A stretch of DNA of 20,997 bases from a virus: positions 1-20,997 of IMG/VR virus record IMGVR_UViG_3300044681_001062, one strand, 5' to 3'. Shown piece by piece: positions 5,424 to 12,903 of the stretch (position 1 is its first letter; the number at the start of each line of letters is the position of its first letter). The position numbers and the translations under genes are program-made. Under the pieces are notes generated by a model. The model was not told the origin of the DNA. It saw only the letters and a program-made list of their open reading frames with translations, and ran no database searches.

Positions 5424-6527
5424 ATGGTTGAGAAAGTAGCAGATCCGCGTCGTGTCAAGAAAGCTGATACTGAGCCTGAGGTTAGCGCAGTAAACTTTGA
5501 GCAGGCTGGTTATACAACTGCTCTGATGCGAGCCCTGACCTGGTATCATGCTGAGAATGATCGCAAGACTGCTGCCATGTTTATTCGTAGTTACATCAAG
5601 GCCAAGCGTCCAGCCGACCTTCGAGTTTTTGATAGCTGCAAAGGTTTCATGTCACCAACCTATGGCTACATGGCCAGGCTTGTTATGCGTGGCGCTGAAC
5701 TGGCTCCACATCATCTAGAAAATCTAAATGCCAGCATCACAGAATTCCTGGACAAGGAAAAGACCGTTGTTGAGGTTGTTGAACCTAAACCTCAGACAGC
5801 CAAGCCTAATATTCAGGCCGCCATGGATGCTAAAATTCGTGAATACATAGGCACACTAGAAGGTGCAGTTGATGACTATGTAAGCGAAGGAACCGAATTC
5901 AGCCTAGAGGCCGATCTCAGGGCCAAGGAAATTCCTCAGGCCTATGTTCCTAAAATTCAGGAATGGGCTCGTAAAAATCTGCAGCAATGGATCGAAATTC
6001 TCGAAGGAAAAGATGAGCAGCTGAACGAAGCCTATGCACACTATGGCAAGGTTGCACGTAAGAACGTGGCCAAGTTTTTCGGAGCCATGGTCGAGGATTG
6101 CCAAAAGTATGGTGCCTTCAAGAAAGCAAATCGTAAACCCAGACCCAAGAAAGTGAAGCCACCAACAGTTCAGGTCGCCAAGCTTCAGTATCTCAAGGAA
6201 TTTCCTGAGCTCGGTCTGGTAAGCGTGAACCCCGTAGAGATTATTGGAGCCAGCCAGGTCTGGATCTATAATACCAAGAACAAAAGAGTGAGCCTGTATC
6301 GTACAGAAAGCGGAGCTGGCCTGCAGTGTAAAGGTACCAGACTACAGAACTACGATCCTGAAATCTGCGATCAGCGTACTCTTAGAAAACCTGGTCCCAT
6401 GACTCAGGAGATTCTGCAGGCTGGTAAAGTGCAGCTTCGAAAGTTCATGGAATCGCTATCAACTAAATCAAGCACTCCCAATGGCATCGTTAACGGAGAG
6501 TGTGTTATCCTGAGGGTTGTAAAATGA
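5424..6527 (+). CDS. conserved phage protein of unknown function
   Basis: A 367-residue protein, the largest in this part of the window. Recognisable blocks are LMRALTWYHAENDRK near the N-terminus, YGYMARLVMRG, a long helical middle (about residues 125-235), a basic patch (KKANRKPRPKKVKPP) and the C-terminal block LQYLKEFPELGLVSVNP, then SQVWIYNTKNKRVSLY, LQCKGTRLQNYDP and TLRKPGPM. I recall this layout, including the 'KEF-EL-L' and 'VWxxNTKxRxLxxY' parts, from conserved hypothetical proteins of aquatic T4-like phages. No function is known to me. It overlaps RNase H by 4 bases. Confidence 0.85.
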   Translation: MVEKVADPRRVKKADTEPEVSAVNFEQAGYTTALMRALTWYHAENDRKTAAMFIRSYIKAKRPADLRVFDSCKGFMSPTYGYMARLVMRGAELAPHHLENLNASITEFLDKEKTVVEVVEPKPQTAKPNIQAAMDAKIREYIGTLEGAVDDYVSEGTEFSLEADLRAKEIPQAYVPKIQEWARKNLQQWIEILEGKDEQLNEAYAHYGKVARKNVAKFFGAMVEDCQKYGAFKKANRKPRPKKVKPPTVQVAKLQYLKEFPELGLVSVNPVEIIGASQVWIYNTKNKRVSLYRTESGAGLQCKGTRLQNYDPEICDQRTLRKPGPMTQEILQAGKVQLRKFMESLSTKSSTPNGIVNGECVILRVVK

Positions 6528-7402
6528 TTGTTATTGATTACAGCCAGACCGCCATTAGCAACATCATGGTTGAACTTGGCGGTCGAACCGATGTTGAGAT
6601 CAATTTGCCGCTCATGCGTCACATGATCATAAACAGCATACGTGGCTACAAGAAAAAGTTTGGCTCCAAGTACGGCGACATGGTACTGGCCTGCGATAGT
6701 AAAAACTATTGGCGCAAGCAAATCTTTTCCTATTACAAGGCTCATCGTAAAAAGGACAGGGAAGAAAGCGGTCTGGATTGGAAGGCTATCTTTGAAGCAC
6801 TGGACACCATACGTTCAGAGATCCATAGATACTTTCCCTATAAGGTACTTTGGGTCGAGGAAGCCGAGGCTGACGACATCATTGCAGTACTGGCTAAATA
6901 CAGTCAGACCATAAGTTCAGGAAATCCGTTATTCGATGAGCCTGCGCCATTTCTGATTGTAAGTGGTGATCATGATTTTGTCCAACTACAGAAATACGAA
7001 AATGTCAAACAGTTCTCACCGATTCAAAAGAAATTTATCACAGCAGACACAACGCCGCAGAGAGCTCTATTGGAACACATCATCCGCGGAGACAAAGGAG
7101 ACGGAATTCCAAACGTACTCAGTGCAGACGAAAGCATATACGAAAACATTCGGCAACGTCCAATTACTGCCAAAAAAATAGCTGAATGGTCAGCGCCAGA
7201 GAATAGACCCCAGGACCTGGAATTCCAGACACGCTGGGAACGTAATCAGCGTTTGGTGGATTTTGATTTTATCCCTGAACGTATTGAAACAAATATCATG
7301 AATGAATTCTTGTCACAGCCAAACAAAGATCGAAGTCAGTTGTTCGGATACTTTATTAGTCACAAGATGAAAAACATGATGGAAGTTATTGAGGAGTTCT
7401 GA
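6524..7402 (+). CDS. rnh: T4 RNase H-like 5'-3' exonuclease (FEN family)
   Basis: A 292-residue protein matching the T4 Rnh/FEN-1 family, which removes RNA primers during lagging-strand synthesis. Visible acidic metal-site residues: D5 (VIDYS), D58 in ACDSKNYWRKQIFSYYKAHRKK, the cluster EEAEADD (112-118), SGDHDF (D149, D151) and RGDKGDGIPN (D190, D193), the last being the DNA-binding helix-hairpin region. I chose the ATG at 6524, which overlaps the previous TGA, over upstream codons in frame. The length is close to T4 Rnh (about 305). It heads the conserved rnh-dsbA-33-59-32 order. Confidence 0.93.
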   Translation: MIVIDYSQTAISNIMVELGGRTDVEINLPLMRHMIINSIRGYKKKFGSKYGDMVLACDSKNYWRKQIFSYYKAHRKKDREESGLDWKAIFEALDTIRSEIHRYFPYKVLWVEEAEADDIIAVLAKYSQTISSGNPLFDEPAPFLIVSGDHDFVQLQKYENVKQFSPIQKKFITADTTPQRALLEHIIRGDKGDGIPNVLSADESIYENIRQRPITAKKIAEWSAPENRPQDLEFQTRWERNQRLVDFDFIPERIETNIMNEFLSQPNKDRSQLFGYFISHKMKNMMEVIEEF

Positions 7403-7983
7403 TGTCAAAAACAACCATACCACAGGTCTTTGAAGAAGTAGAAAAGGCCAAGACACGCGAAGAAAAGATTCGTGTACTTAGAAAGTATAATGACTCACAA
7501 GAGTGGCCCTATGGCAACATGCTTCGTGGTTTCATAAATCTAAACTTTAGAGCCAATATTCAGTTTCAGCTACCCGAGGGATCTCCTCCCTACAAGGTAG
7601 ACAAAGAAAGAGACATTGGCTATACTGAGAGTAACCTGTTTCAGGAATATCGTCGCCTCAATCTCTGGGTCAATGCACAATCAGACCTGCCCAGATTCAA
7701 GCGTGAGAATCTTTTCGTTCAGATGCTGGAAGCCATACACTGGACCGAGGCCGAGTTTATCATTGCTGTCAAGGATCGAAAGCTAACACATGTATATCCC
7801 AGTGTTACTGTGGATCTAATTCGCGAAGCCTTACCGCAGATGCTACCCGAGAGCGAACCTTTGGCCGAGATTCCACCTCTGCCAAAACCCAGTACCAAGA
7901 AAGCCAGTGCCAAGAAACGCACAAAAAAGGCCTCTGGGGATGGGTTAGAAGTTTCTTTGAGCCAGGAACCCCAGACCCTGTAG
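7402..7983 (+). CDS. DUF6433-like phage protein, zero-frame product
   Basis: A 193-residue protein starting in a TGATG overlap with RNase H, with GAGGAG upstream. The opening (IPQVFEEVEKAKTREEKIRVLRKY), LPEGSPPYK, the LFQEYRRLNLWV block, FKRENLFVQMLEAIHWTEAEFIIAVKDRKL and the late VTVDLIREALPQ match my memory of the DUF6433 family beside RNase H in aquatic T4-like phages. Its function is unknown. The C-terminus is a Lys/Ala/Ser-rich linker (KKASAKKRTKKAS) that contains the slippery heptamer A-AAA-AAG in the right phase. Zero-frame reading stops at the TAG at 7981-7983; a -1 shift would add 61 residues. Confidence 0.85.
   Translation: MSKTTIPQVFEEVEKAKTREEKIRVLRKYNDSQEWPYGNMLRGFINLNFRANIQFQLPEGSPPYKVDKERDIGYTESNLFQEYRRLNLWVNAQSDLPRFKRENLFVQMLEAIHWTEAEFIIAVKDRKLTHVYPSVTVDLIREALPQMLPESEPLAEIPPLPKPSTKKASAKKRTKKASGDGLEVSLSQEPQTL
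7923..7975 (+). promoter_or_regulatory. candidate programmed -1 ribosomal frameshift signal
   Basis: The heptamer A-AAA-AAG (7923-7929) is in phase with the 7402 reading frame (ACA AAA AAG); it is the heptamer used by E. coli dnaX. Three bases later a 7-bp stem begins: TCTGGGG (7933-7939) with CCCCAGA (7969-7975), loop of 29 bases. The spacer is short, 3 bases, or 5 if the two outer pairs are open. A competing pairing GGGTT (7942-7946) with AACCC (7967-7971) is possible. No upstream Shine-Dalgarno-like stimulator is obvious. Confidence 0.6.
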
Positions 7984-8114
7984 AACCTGTAGAGACCTGG
8001 TCCGTCTCTAGTGATTTCCCTCCAGATGTAAAAAACTTCGATCATAGGCTCTTGGATATTCGTAAAGCCAGACCCTTGCTAAGGAGTAAAGGAAATGAAA
8101 CCAGACGTTTTTGA
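7929..8114 (+). CDS. -1 frame extension of the DUF6433-like protein (transframe part)
   Basis: From the slippery site the -1 frame runs 61 codons (GLWGWVRSFFEPGTPDPVEP onward) to the TGA at 8112-8114. No ATG occurs in it, and it fills the otherwise empty 111 bases between the zero-frame stop and the next ATG (8095), which it overlaps by 20 bases like other neighbours. The composition looks protein-like: Pro/Glu linker, then SSDFPPDVKNFDHRLLDIRKARPLL. The fused protein would have about 237 residues. Caution: the same frame is also open for at least 40 codons upstream, so openness alone is weak evidence, and a sequencing error in the run of six A would look the same. Confidence 0.55.
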   Translation, partial: GLWGWVRSFFEPGTPDPVEPVETWSVSSDFPPDVKNFDHRLLDIRKARPLLRSKGNETRRF

Positions 8115-8277
8115 TCAGGCTCTTCAACGCGAAGCCGGTGCTTGGACTCAGCACTGGGATGGTACACCGCTGCGAGACTCTAGGTCCAGTTTTTTCTCGC
8201 CTGAGCCGTTGCCCAGGATGTACTGGGACCTGAAATACCAGGATGCTCGGGCCAAAAAACGCTTGACAAACAAGTAG
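8095..8277 (+). CDS. small hypothetical protein
   Basis: A 60-residue protein with two purine-rich ribosome-binding elements (AAGGAGTAAAGGAA) before the ATG. The sequence (MKPDVFDQALQREAGAWTQH, then SPEPLPRMYWDLKYQDARAKKR) is polar and Trp-containing, with a basic tail. No family recognised. The next promoter overlaps its last codons. Confidence 0.65.
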   Translation: MKPDVFDQALQREAGAWTQHWDGTPLRDSRSSFFSPEPLPRMYWDLKYQDARAKKRLTNK

Positions 8278-8291
8278 ATTTATCATAGAAT
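8263..8291 (+). promoter_or_regulatory. sigma70-type promoter
   Basis: TTGACA (8263-8268), 17 bp, TAGAAT (8286-8291). The transcript should begin near 8298, giving a leader of about 20 bases with the ribosome-binding site TAGGAA (8308-8313) before the ATG at 8319. It should drive the 8319 to 9720 gene group. Confidence 0.8.
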
Positions 8292-8318
8292 CAGTATTCG
8301 TGAACTTAGGAATATATC

Positions 8319-8693
8319 ATGTCACTTTGTCATCCCAGTCTTACTACCACAGGTAAGCGCCGCGGTAAATTCAAATGGGCATCAGCCGAGCAGAAACGTA
8401 ATCATGAGCAATTGCAAGAAAGCTGGACTAAACTGGTACAGGACACTAAGTCAAACAAAGTTTCTGCTGAGCGTCCTCTTACGCGTGGCATCCCAAAGCT
8501 GGGTCCACCGCCAGGACGTACCACCAATGCACACATACCTAGTCTGGACACAGGCCTAGGTGTAGCTGCTAAAAAAGATTCCCCAGTTTATACAGGAACC
8601 AAGATTGTAGGTATCGGTACCATGCACAAGAGCAATGCTGTGCCTATCTTTTCCGATTCTGAAGCCCGTGAAATTTCGTCAATGAGGAGATAA
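8319..8693 (+). CDS. conserved phage protein of unknown function
   Basis: A 124-residue basic protein. The N-terminal third (GKRRGKFKWASAEQKRNHEQLQESWTKLV) is helical and charged. The C-terminal half has the block HIPSLDTGLGVAAKKDSPVYTG, IVGIGTMHKSNAVPIFS and a final MRR, a pattern I have seen in small conserved proteins across many aquatic phages (function unknown). First gene after the 8263 promoter. Confidence 0.8.
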   Translation: MSLCHPSLTTTGKRRGKFKWASAEQKRNHEQLQESWTKLVQDTKSNKVSAERPLTRGIPKLGPPPGRTTNAHIPSLDTGLGVAAKKDSPVYTGTKIVGIGTMHKSNAVPIFSDSEAREISSMRR

Positions 8694-8694
8694 C

Positions 8695-8853
8695 ATGAAG
8701 TTGCTAGCTACATTAGGTCTGGTTGCCGTTCTTGCTGGTTGCAGCGTAATTGCCGAATCTACCTGGCCACAGCACTGCTATAAAACCAAAGATGGTGAGT
8801 GCAAAGACCTTCAGCCCAGGAAAGCAGCACCCATCAAAGAGATTCGTTCCTGA
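8695..8853 (+). CDS. small lipoprotein
   Basis: A 52-residue lipoprotein: start MKLL, hydrophobic core ATLGLVAVL and lipobox LAGC with the lipidated Cys at residue 16. The short mature part carries two further cysteines (QHCYKTKDGECKD) spaced for a disulfide. The size and single lipobox would fit an Rz1-like outer-membrane spanin, but Rz1 is usually Pro-rich and nested in an Rz gene, which is not seen here. AGGAGA upstream; its TGA overlaps the next ATG. Confidence 0.7.
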   Translation: MKLLATLGLVAVLAGCSVIAESTWPQHCYKTKDGECKDLQPRKAAPIKEIRS

Positions 8854-9251
8854 TGCTTAGAGAGTTTTTCTGGAAGCTGATTGACAGGCTCAATCAGCAT
8901 CCCATACACAGCAATCCCGAAGCCGAAGGTTACGCTGGACCTTTCTGGTCCAAGAAGGAGCTGGCACAGGGATTGGCTCCAGATTACAGTAAAAATAGTT
9001 TTCGTGTTGGTCCAGCATTTAGTTGTGACCGTCACAATCAGTTCGTCTGGCCTCTGGATCCCTGGAGCCGTCGAGTCATCTTACAGGAAATTGATGAATT
9101 AGGTATCGCCTGGGAAGATGAGATTGCCATGTTTTATAGTATGCGTGCGCCAAACAAGATCCGTATTCCATCACTTGAGGACTATGATCGTCTTGTAGAG
9201 CACATTTCAACAATGAACCTTACTTTGGAAGAAGTGGAGAGAAGGAAATGA
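8853..9251 (+). CDS. hypothetical protein
   Basis: A 132-residue protein. I chose the ATG at 8853 because it overlaps the preceding TGA; the frame is open upstream only as a shadow of the lipoprotein gene. Blocks include FFWKLIDRLNQHP, GPFWSKKELAQGLAP, FSCDRHNQFVWPLDPWSR and a helical C-terminus (LEDYDRLVEHISTMNLTLEEVERRK). It looks like a soluble globular protein; no family recognised. It overlaps dsbA by 4 bases. Confidence 0.75.
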   Translation: MLREFFWKLIDRLNQHPIHSNPEAEGYAGPFWSKKELAQGLAPDYSKNSFRVGPAFSCDRHNQFVWPLDPWSRRVILQEIDELGIAWEDEIAMFYSMRAPNKIRIPSLEDYDRLVEHISTMNLTLEEVERRK

Positions 9252-9523
9252 TTATCCCTAGTAGTCCAGCAGATCGCAAAGCCATCAAGAGTGCACTTGA
9301 TGAAATCTCAGGTAGCATGACTCGTATTGAAGCCGAGCGTGATTTGATCAAAGAAGCCATAGCCGAGACCTGCGATAAGTTTCAGTTGAACAAAAAGACC
9401 TTTAGGAAGATGGCCAAGGTATATCACAAGCAGAACTTTACACAGGAACGCGAGGAGCATGAGCACTTCGAGGAAATGTACGAAACCATTACTAACACTA
9501 CTTCCATGAAGGATGCCGCATAA
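9248..9523 (+). CDS. dsbA: DsbA-like double-stranded DNA-binding protein (T4)
   Basis: A 91-residue, mostly helical, charged protein. IEAERDLIKEAIAETCDKFQLNKKTFRKMAKVYHKQNF followed by the acidic helix EEHEHFEEMYETI matches the layout of T4 DsbA, a dsDNA-binding protein linked to late-promoter function. The position, downstream of rnh and upstream of 33 in the same direction, agrees with T4 gene order. AAGGAA upstream; ATGA coupling with the previous gene. This is the phage DsbA and is unrelated to the disulfide oxidoreductase of the same name. Confidence 0.8.
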   Translation: MIIPSSPADRKAIKSALDEISGSMTRIEAERDLIKEAIAETCDKFQLNKKTFRKMAKVYHKQNFTQEREEHEHFEEMYETITNTTSMKDAA

Positions 9524-9720
9524 TGGAACGATATATTCTAGAAGTTAGATATGTAGATAAGATGCAAAGAACTCGTAAGTCCAGCATTCAGGGCGTGTAT
9601 CGAACTCTAGAAGAAGTACATGCGGCTGTGAATAAAACCATAGATTGTCCCAAGGACAAGGGTCTGAGGCGTGAATACAGTGTTCAGATCAATACAGACC
9701 CTGCGTTTTCCTGGGTCTAA
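9523..9720 (+). CDS. small hypothetical protein
   Basis: A 65-residue basic protein starting in a TAATG overlap with dsbA. It has a beta-strand-rich start (RYILEVRYVDKMQRTRKSSI), a helix (LEEVHAAVNKTI) and a last strand (EYSVQINTDP), giving a compact alpha/beta look. No family recognised. It ends just before the next promoter. Confidence 0.65.
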   Translation: MERYILEVRYVDKMQRTRKSSIQGVYRTLEEVHAAVNKTIDCPKDKGLRREYSVQINTDPAFSWV

Positions 9721-9747
9721 TTGCCTGTTTTCATTGAAGAAAAATGC

Positions 9748-9776
9748 TTGACAGCAGGCTGCGTTGGTGCTATAAT
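9748..9776 (+). promoter_or_regulatory. perfect consensus sigma70 promoter
   Basis: TTGACA (9748-9753), 17 bp, TATAAT (9771-9776): both hexamers and the spacer are exactly consensus, the strongest promoter in the window by this measure. The first usable ATG (9787) is only 10 bases past the -10 box, so the leader would be about 3-4 bases. It should drive the small basic protein gene and probably DNA ligase. Confidence 0.88.
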
Positions 9777-9786
9777 CATGGCTTGA

Positions 9787-9951
9787 ATGAGAAAAGCCAT
9801 GAAAGACAAAGCCAAAATTGCAAAGAAAAGGAACCCGTTAGCCCGTGAGCTCTGGAGCGCAAAATTCCGACGTACCGTTGAGAACAAGCTTGTCTACAAG
9901 CGCGCTCCAAAGCATCGCGGACGAGCTCTGGGTTCGGGTGAGATATCTTGA
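9787..9951 (+). CDS. small highly basic phage protein (DUF7230-like)
   Basis: A 54-residue, extremely basic protein: KDKAKIAKKRNPLARELW, then RRTVENKLVYKRAPKHRG. The core 'KxRNPxAR...YKRxPKHR' recalls small basic phage proteins grouped as DUF7230, function unknown; this is recalled, not searched. A second in-frame ATG lies at 9799 with GAGAAAAG before it, so that start is also possible. It sits directly after the best promoter in the window, so it should be made early and in quantity. The charge suggests nucleic-acid binding. Confidence 0.75.
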   Translation: MRKAMKDKAKIAKKRNPLARELWSAKFRRTVENKLVYKRAPKHRGRALGSGEIS

Positions 9952-10150
9952 CTGGGCCCAGACCTTTGATGTTTCCCTGGTCCATAAGAAGACCGTGCAA
10001 GTTTGCCTGTACACCGAGTTCATCGACAACATTTTTCACGTTAGAAAACTTGAGCAGGATCTGAACAATGAAATCCAATACCTTAGACATTTTTACCAAT
10101 CTCGAATCCAACAGCAGTCGTTTGGCCAAGGAAGCAATTCTAAAGGCTGA
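9938..10150 (+). CDS. possible small protein overlapping the ligase start
   Basis: This frame is open from at least 9845 to the TGA at 10148-10150 and fills 116 bases that no other gene covers (9952-10067). The part that reads like protein begins near a GTG at 9938 (VRYLDWAQTFDVSLVHKKTV, FIDNIFHVRKLEQDLNNEIQYLRHFY), ending in a helical, possibly coiled-coil segment. About 83 bases overlap the ligase gene in another frame. The start is unsure: ATG 9845 would overlap the 9787 gene by 107 bases, and the GTG has no clear ribosome-binding site. Confidence 0.45.
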   Translation: MRYLDWAQTFDVSLVHKKTVQVCLYTEFIDNIFHVRKLEQDLNNEIQYLRHFYQSRIQQQSFGQGSNSKG

Positions 10151-11420
10151 ACTTGTTGACCTTGAGTCTGGATTTTGGATTGCCGTAAAACTAGCTCTGG
10201 ATCCTTTTGTAAACTTTTATATCAAGAAAATTCCTCCTCATACCAAGCAGACTGGTCAGGCTTCACTAACACTGACGCAGGGTCTGGAGCAGCTTCGCAA
10301 ACTATCCAATCGCGAGGTTACAGGCAATGAGGGGATTGAACATCTGAAATCTATTCTGGAGAATGTTAGTGCCTCAGACAGCCTGGTTATTGAACGAGTC
10401 ATTGCAAAGGACCTCAAATGCGGAGTCAGCGAAGCCACAATCAATAAAATTCGCCCCGAGTATATCCCAACCTACCCCGTCATGCTGGCCTCAGGGTATG
10501 ACCAGAAACTCGTTGACCGAGTCAGCTGGCCAGCGCTCTGTCAGCTCAAACTGGATGGTATGCGCTTTAACGCAATCGTCCGCAAGGGCAAAGTAGAATT
10601 TCGTTCCAGGAATGGCCGTGAGATTCAGTTTCCTGAAGGCTCTGCTTCTGCTTTGTTATGCGATGCGTTCATTGGGTTGGCTCAGAGCTATGACGCTGAC
10701 TATGTTTTTGATGGTGAGCTTCTGGTGGTTGATGCAGCTGGTAAACCATTGGATAGGAAGACTGGTAACGGTATTTTGAATAAAGCAGTCAAAGGTACCA
10801 TTAGCGAAGCAGAGACTGTTCAGGTTCGTGCTACTCTATGGGACGCCATACCTTTATCACATTTCTTACGTGGTAAGTATACTGTGCCCTACAAGACTCG
10901 TTTAGGTCAGTTAGACAGCATCGTGGTTAGTGCATCTGGAGCAATCAGACATCTAATATCTGTCTGTCCTGGCGTCATAGTAAACAACGCCCATGAAGCC
11001 CAGCGTTACTTTGAGAAAGAATTCAACCAGGGTCAGGAAGGTAGTATCCTCAAGACACTGGATGGCATCTGGGAAGATAAACGTAGCAAAGGCCAGATCA
11101 AGTACAAGGGTGAACTCGAAGCTGAACTGGTCATTGTTGATCTTGAGCGCGGTACAGGTAAAAACGCAGGACGCCTAGGTGCCCTGGTATGCGAAAGTTC
11201 TGATGGTGTAATCCGAGTCAATGTAGGCAGTGGTTACACAGATGGACAGCGTAGTGCTCTATGGGCTCAGGGTCATGACCTAGTTGGACAGATTGTAACT
11301 GTGAAGTATAATGCAAGGATCAAGGACAAGAACAGCAAACAAGAAAGTCTGTTCCTTCCAATCTTTGTTGAGCTTAGATCAGACAAGAGCGTGGCCAATT
11401 CAAGCAAGGAAATCAAATGA
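10068..11420 (+). CDS. 30: ATP-dependent DNA ligase (T4 gp30-like)
   Basis: A 450-residue protein with the nucleotidyltransferase motif I KLDGMR, catalytic Lys161 (T4 ligase uses Lys159), then FRSRNGREI (motif Ia-like), VFDGELLVVD (motif III), EGSILKTLDG (motif IV region, 'EG.xxK') and GQIKYKGELEAELVIVDLERG (motif V). The N-terminal helical domain (ILKAELVDLESGFWIAVKLALDPF) and the C-terminal OB-type region (GRLGALVCES, GQIVTVKYNA) complete the family layout. It seals nicks in phage DNA during replication and repair. The start is bounded by an in-frame TGA 6 bases upstream. It lies between dsbA and 33, unlike in T4. Confidence 0.93.
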   Translation: MKSNTLDIFTNLESNSSRLAKEAILKAELVDLESGFWIAVKLALDPFVNFYIKKIPPHTKQTGQASLTLTQGLEQLRKLSNREVTGNEGIEHLKSILENVSASDSLVIERVIAKDLKCGVSEATINKIRPEYIPTYPVMLASGYDQKLVDRVSWPALCQLKLDGMRFNAIVRKGKVEFRSRNGREIQFPEGSASALLCDAFIGLAQSYDADYVFDGELLVVDAAGKPLDRKTGNGILNKAVKGTISEAETVQVRATLWDAIPLSHFLRGKYTVPYKTRLGQLDSIVVSASGAIRHLISVCPGVIVNNAHEAQRYFEKEFNQGQEGSILKTLDGIWEDKRSKGQIKYKGELEAELVIVDLERGTGKNAGRLGALVCESSDGVIRVNVGSGYTDGQRSALWAQGHDLVGQIVTVKYNARIKDKNSKQESLFLPIFVELRSDKSVANSSKEIK

Positions 11421-11719
11421 AAAAGAAACTCGCAGATTTTCGTTTAGGAGATGTTGAAGATCCCCAGCTGTATGGCAGTCTGCATGTACAGAGTCTGATC
11501 GACACTGGTGTGATCGAACAGAGTTCGGATATCTGGATCGAGTATCGGGGGTCTGAGCTGGGTTGGAACTGTACTGTGTATGATGGCTCCAGGGAACAGA
11601 AACCTGAGCCCGAAGTTTCGGTCAAGCCAGATCTGGAACGTCAAGAAGCTTTCTGGAACAGTCTAACCCCTGAACAACAGCTGGATGCCTATCTGGCTAT
11701 CAGAAGTCGACTCAAGTAA
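11417..11719 (+). CDS. hypothetical protein
   Basis: A 100-residue protein coupled to ligase by ATGA, with AAGGAAA upstream. It reads LADFRLGDVEDPQLYGSLHVQSLIDTG, a beta-rich WIEYRGSELGWNCTVYD, then a helical C-terminus (RQEAFWNSLTPEQQLDAYLAIRSRL). No family recognised. Its TAA overlaps the ATG of the AAA+ gene. Confidence 0.7.
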   Translation: MKKKLADFRLGDVEDPQLYGSLHVQSLIDTGVIEQSSDIWIEYRGSELGWNCTVYDGSREQKPEPEVSVKPDLERQEAFWNSLTPEQQLDAYLAIRSRLK

Positions 11720-12903
11720 TGAATCAGCAATTACAACAGCTTATAGCTCAGCTTCGCAATGGTAATAGCCGTGTTCGTCCCTCCACGGTTTCAAAACGTA
11801 ATGCCAAGAATACCGGGCGGAGATATATTCAACGTAGTAACAAAGGAAATCGTCCACGTAGATATGTTGATGATTTTTATAATCCTTTTCAGGTGAGAAA
11901 AATGCGCGAAATGAATGATCCAAATAGTCCCTTTCACTTAGGTCTGAGCGGTGTTGATGATCTAATTACCGCAGAAATTTTGCATCGTCGTTGGCAGAAT
12001 GGTAAGGAGATCTTTCATGAAGTCGCTCACCTCATGACTGAGATTCGAACATTCCTCAAGAAAATTGACAACGACAAACATAAGCCTGAGCGTCGTTATA
12101 TCATCAATGATGAGACTGGCATCCTCATGTATCCTGGAGACAACTATCTGGAATACAATGCCGACTCTAGTTGTGTTCGTATTCGCCTAAGCGGAGATCA
12201 GAGTTTTGTCGAGAACACCCTGAAAGATTTTTCTGACGAATATAGTCTTGCAGATTGCTTTATCGAATGGATGTATAGTGCCGATGGTAATAGTGCTACT
12301 GTACCCGTTACCAACGAGCGCAAGCCACTAAGTGAAATGTATCCGTTCCTTGGAACTGACCTTTATGATTTTTATGATCGTTACATGGACAGCTCCGCGA
12401 GTGTGCTGGTTCTAATTGGTCCACCTGGAACAGGCAAGACTACCTTTATACGTGGCTTGCTTCAGCATACCAAGACCAATGCTCTGGTTAGTTATGATGC
12501 CAACATTCTGGAAAAAGATTATATCTTTGCCAGATTTGTCGAGGGCAGCAACAGTGTCATGGTTCTGGAAGATGCAGACAACTTCCTGGGATCACGAAGT
12601 GATGGCAATACTGTGATGCACAAGTTCCTGAACGTTGGTGATGGATTGATTACCACCAAGGGCAAGAAAATGATCTTTAGTACTAACCTGCCCAGTATCA
12701 AAGACATCGATCCTGCTCTTATTCGTCCAGGTCGTTGCTTTGATATCATTGAGTTTAGACCGCTCCAGACTCAAGAGCAGCAGGCACTCAAAGACGGGCT
12801 GGGCATTGATTTCAAACCCGAGGGAGAGAAAACTCTGGCCGAGATTTTCCATACACAGATTCAGAGCAAGAAAATTGCAAAGCGTACCATGGGATTTTAT
12901 TGA
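11719..12903 (+). CDS. AAA+ ATPase
   Basis: A 394-residue protein. The AAA+ core is in the C-terminal half: Walker A GPPGTGKT (234-241), Walker B VMVLEDAD (280-287), sensor 1 FSTN (320-323) and arginine finger LIRPGRC (334-340). The arrangement, with ATP-dependent chaperone or BCS1/FtsH-like spacing and 'DPALIRPGR', points to a classic-clade AAA ATPase. The N-terminal 200 residues begin with a basic, disordered tail and are otherwise unrecognised; they probably select the substrate. It has no metalloprotease HExxH, so it is not FtsH. It may remodel protein or nucleoprotein complexes; the target is unknown. Confidence 0.88.
   Translation: MNQQLQQLIAQLRNGNSRVRPSTVSKRNAKNTGRRYIQRSNKGNRPRRYVDDFYNPFQVRKMREMNDPNSPFHLGLSGVDDLITAEILHRRWQNGKEIFHEVAHLMTEIRTFLKKIDNDKHKPERRYIINDETGILMYPGDNYLEYNADSSCVRIRLSGDQSFVENTLKDFSDEYSLADCFIEWMYSADGNSATVPVTNERKPLSEMYPFLGTDLYDFYDRYMDSSASVLVLIGPPGTGKTTFIRGLLQHTKTNALVSYDANILEKDYIFARFVEGSNSVMVLEDADNFLGSRSDGNTVMHKFLNVGDGLITTKGKKMIFSTNLPSIKDIDPALIRPGRCFDIIEFRPLQTQEQQALKDGLGIDFKPEGEKTLAEIFHTQIQSKKIAKRTMGFY

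Noticed and set aside
8882-8911. TTGACA inside the 8853 gene as a promoter
   Set aside because: 18-bp spacing and TACACA as -10 box, inside a gene and not upstream of any gene group.
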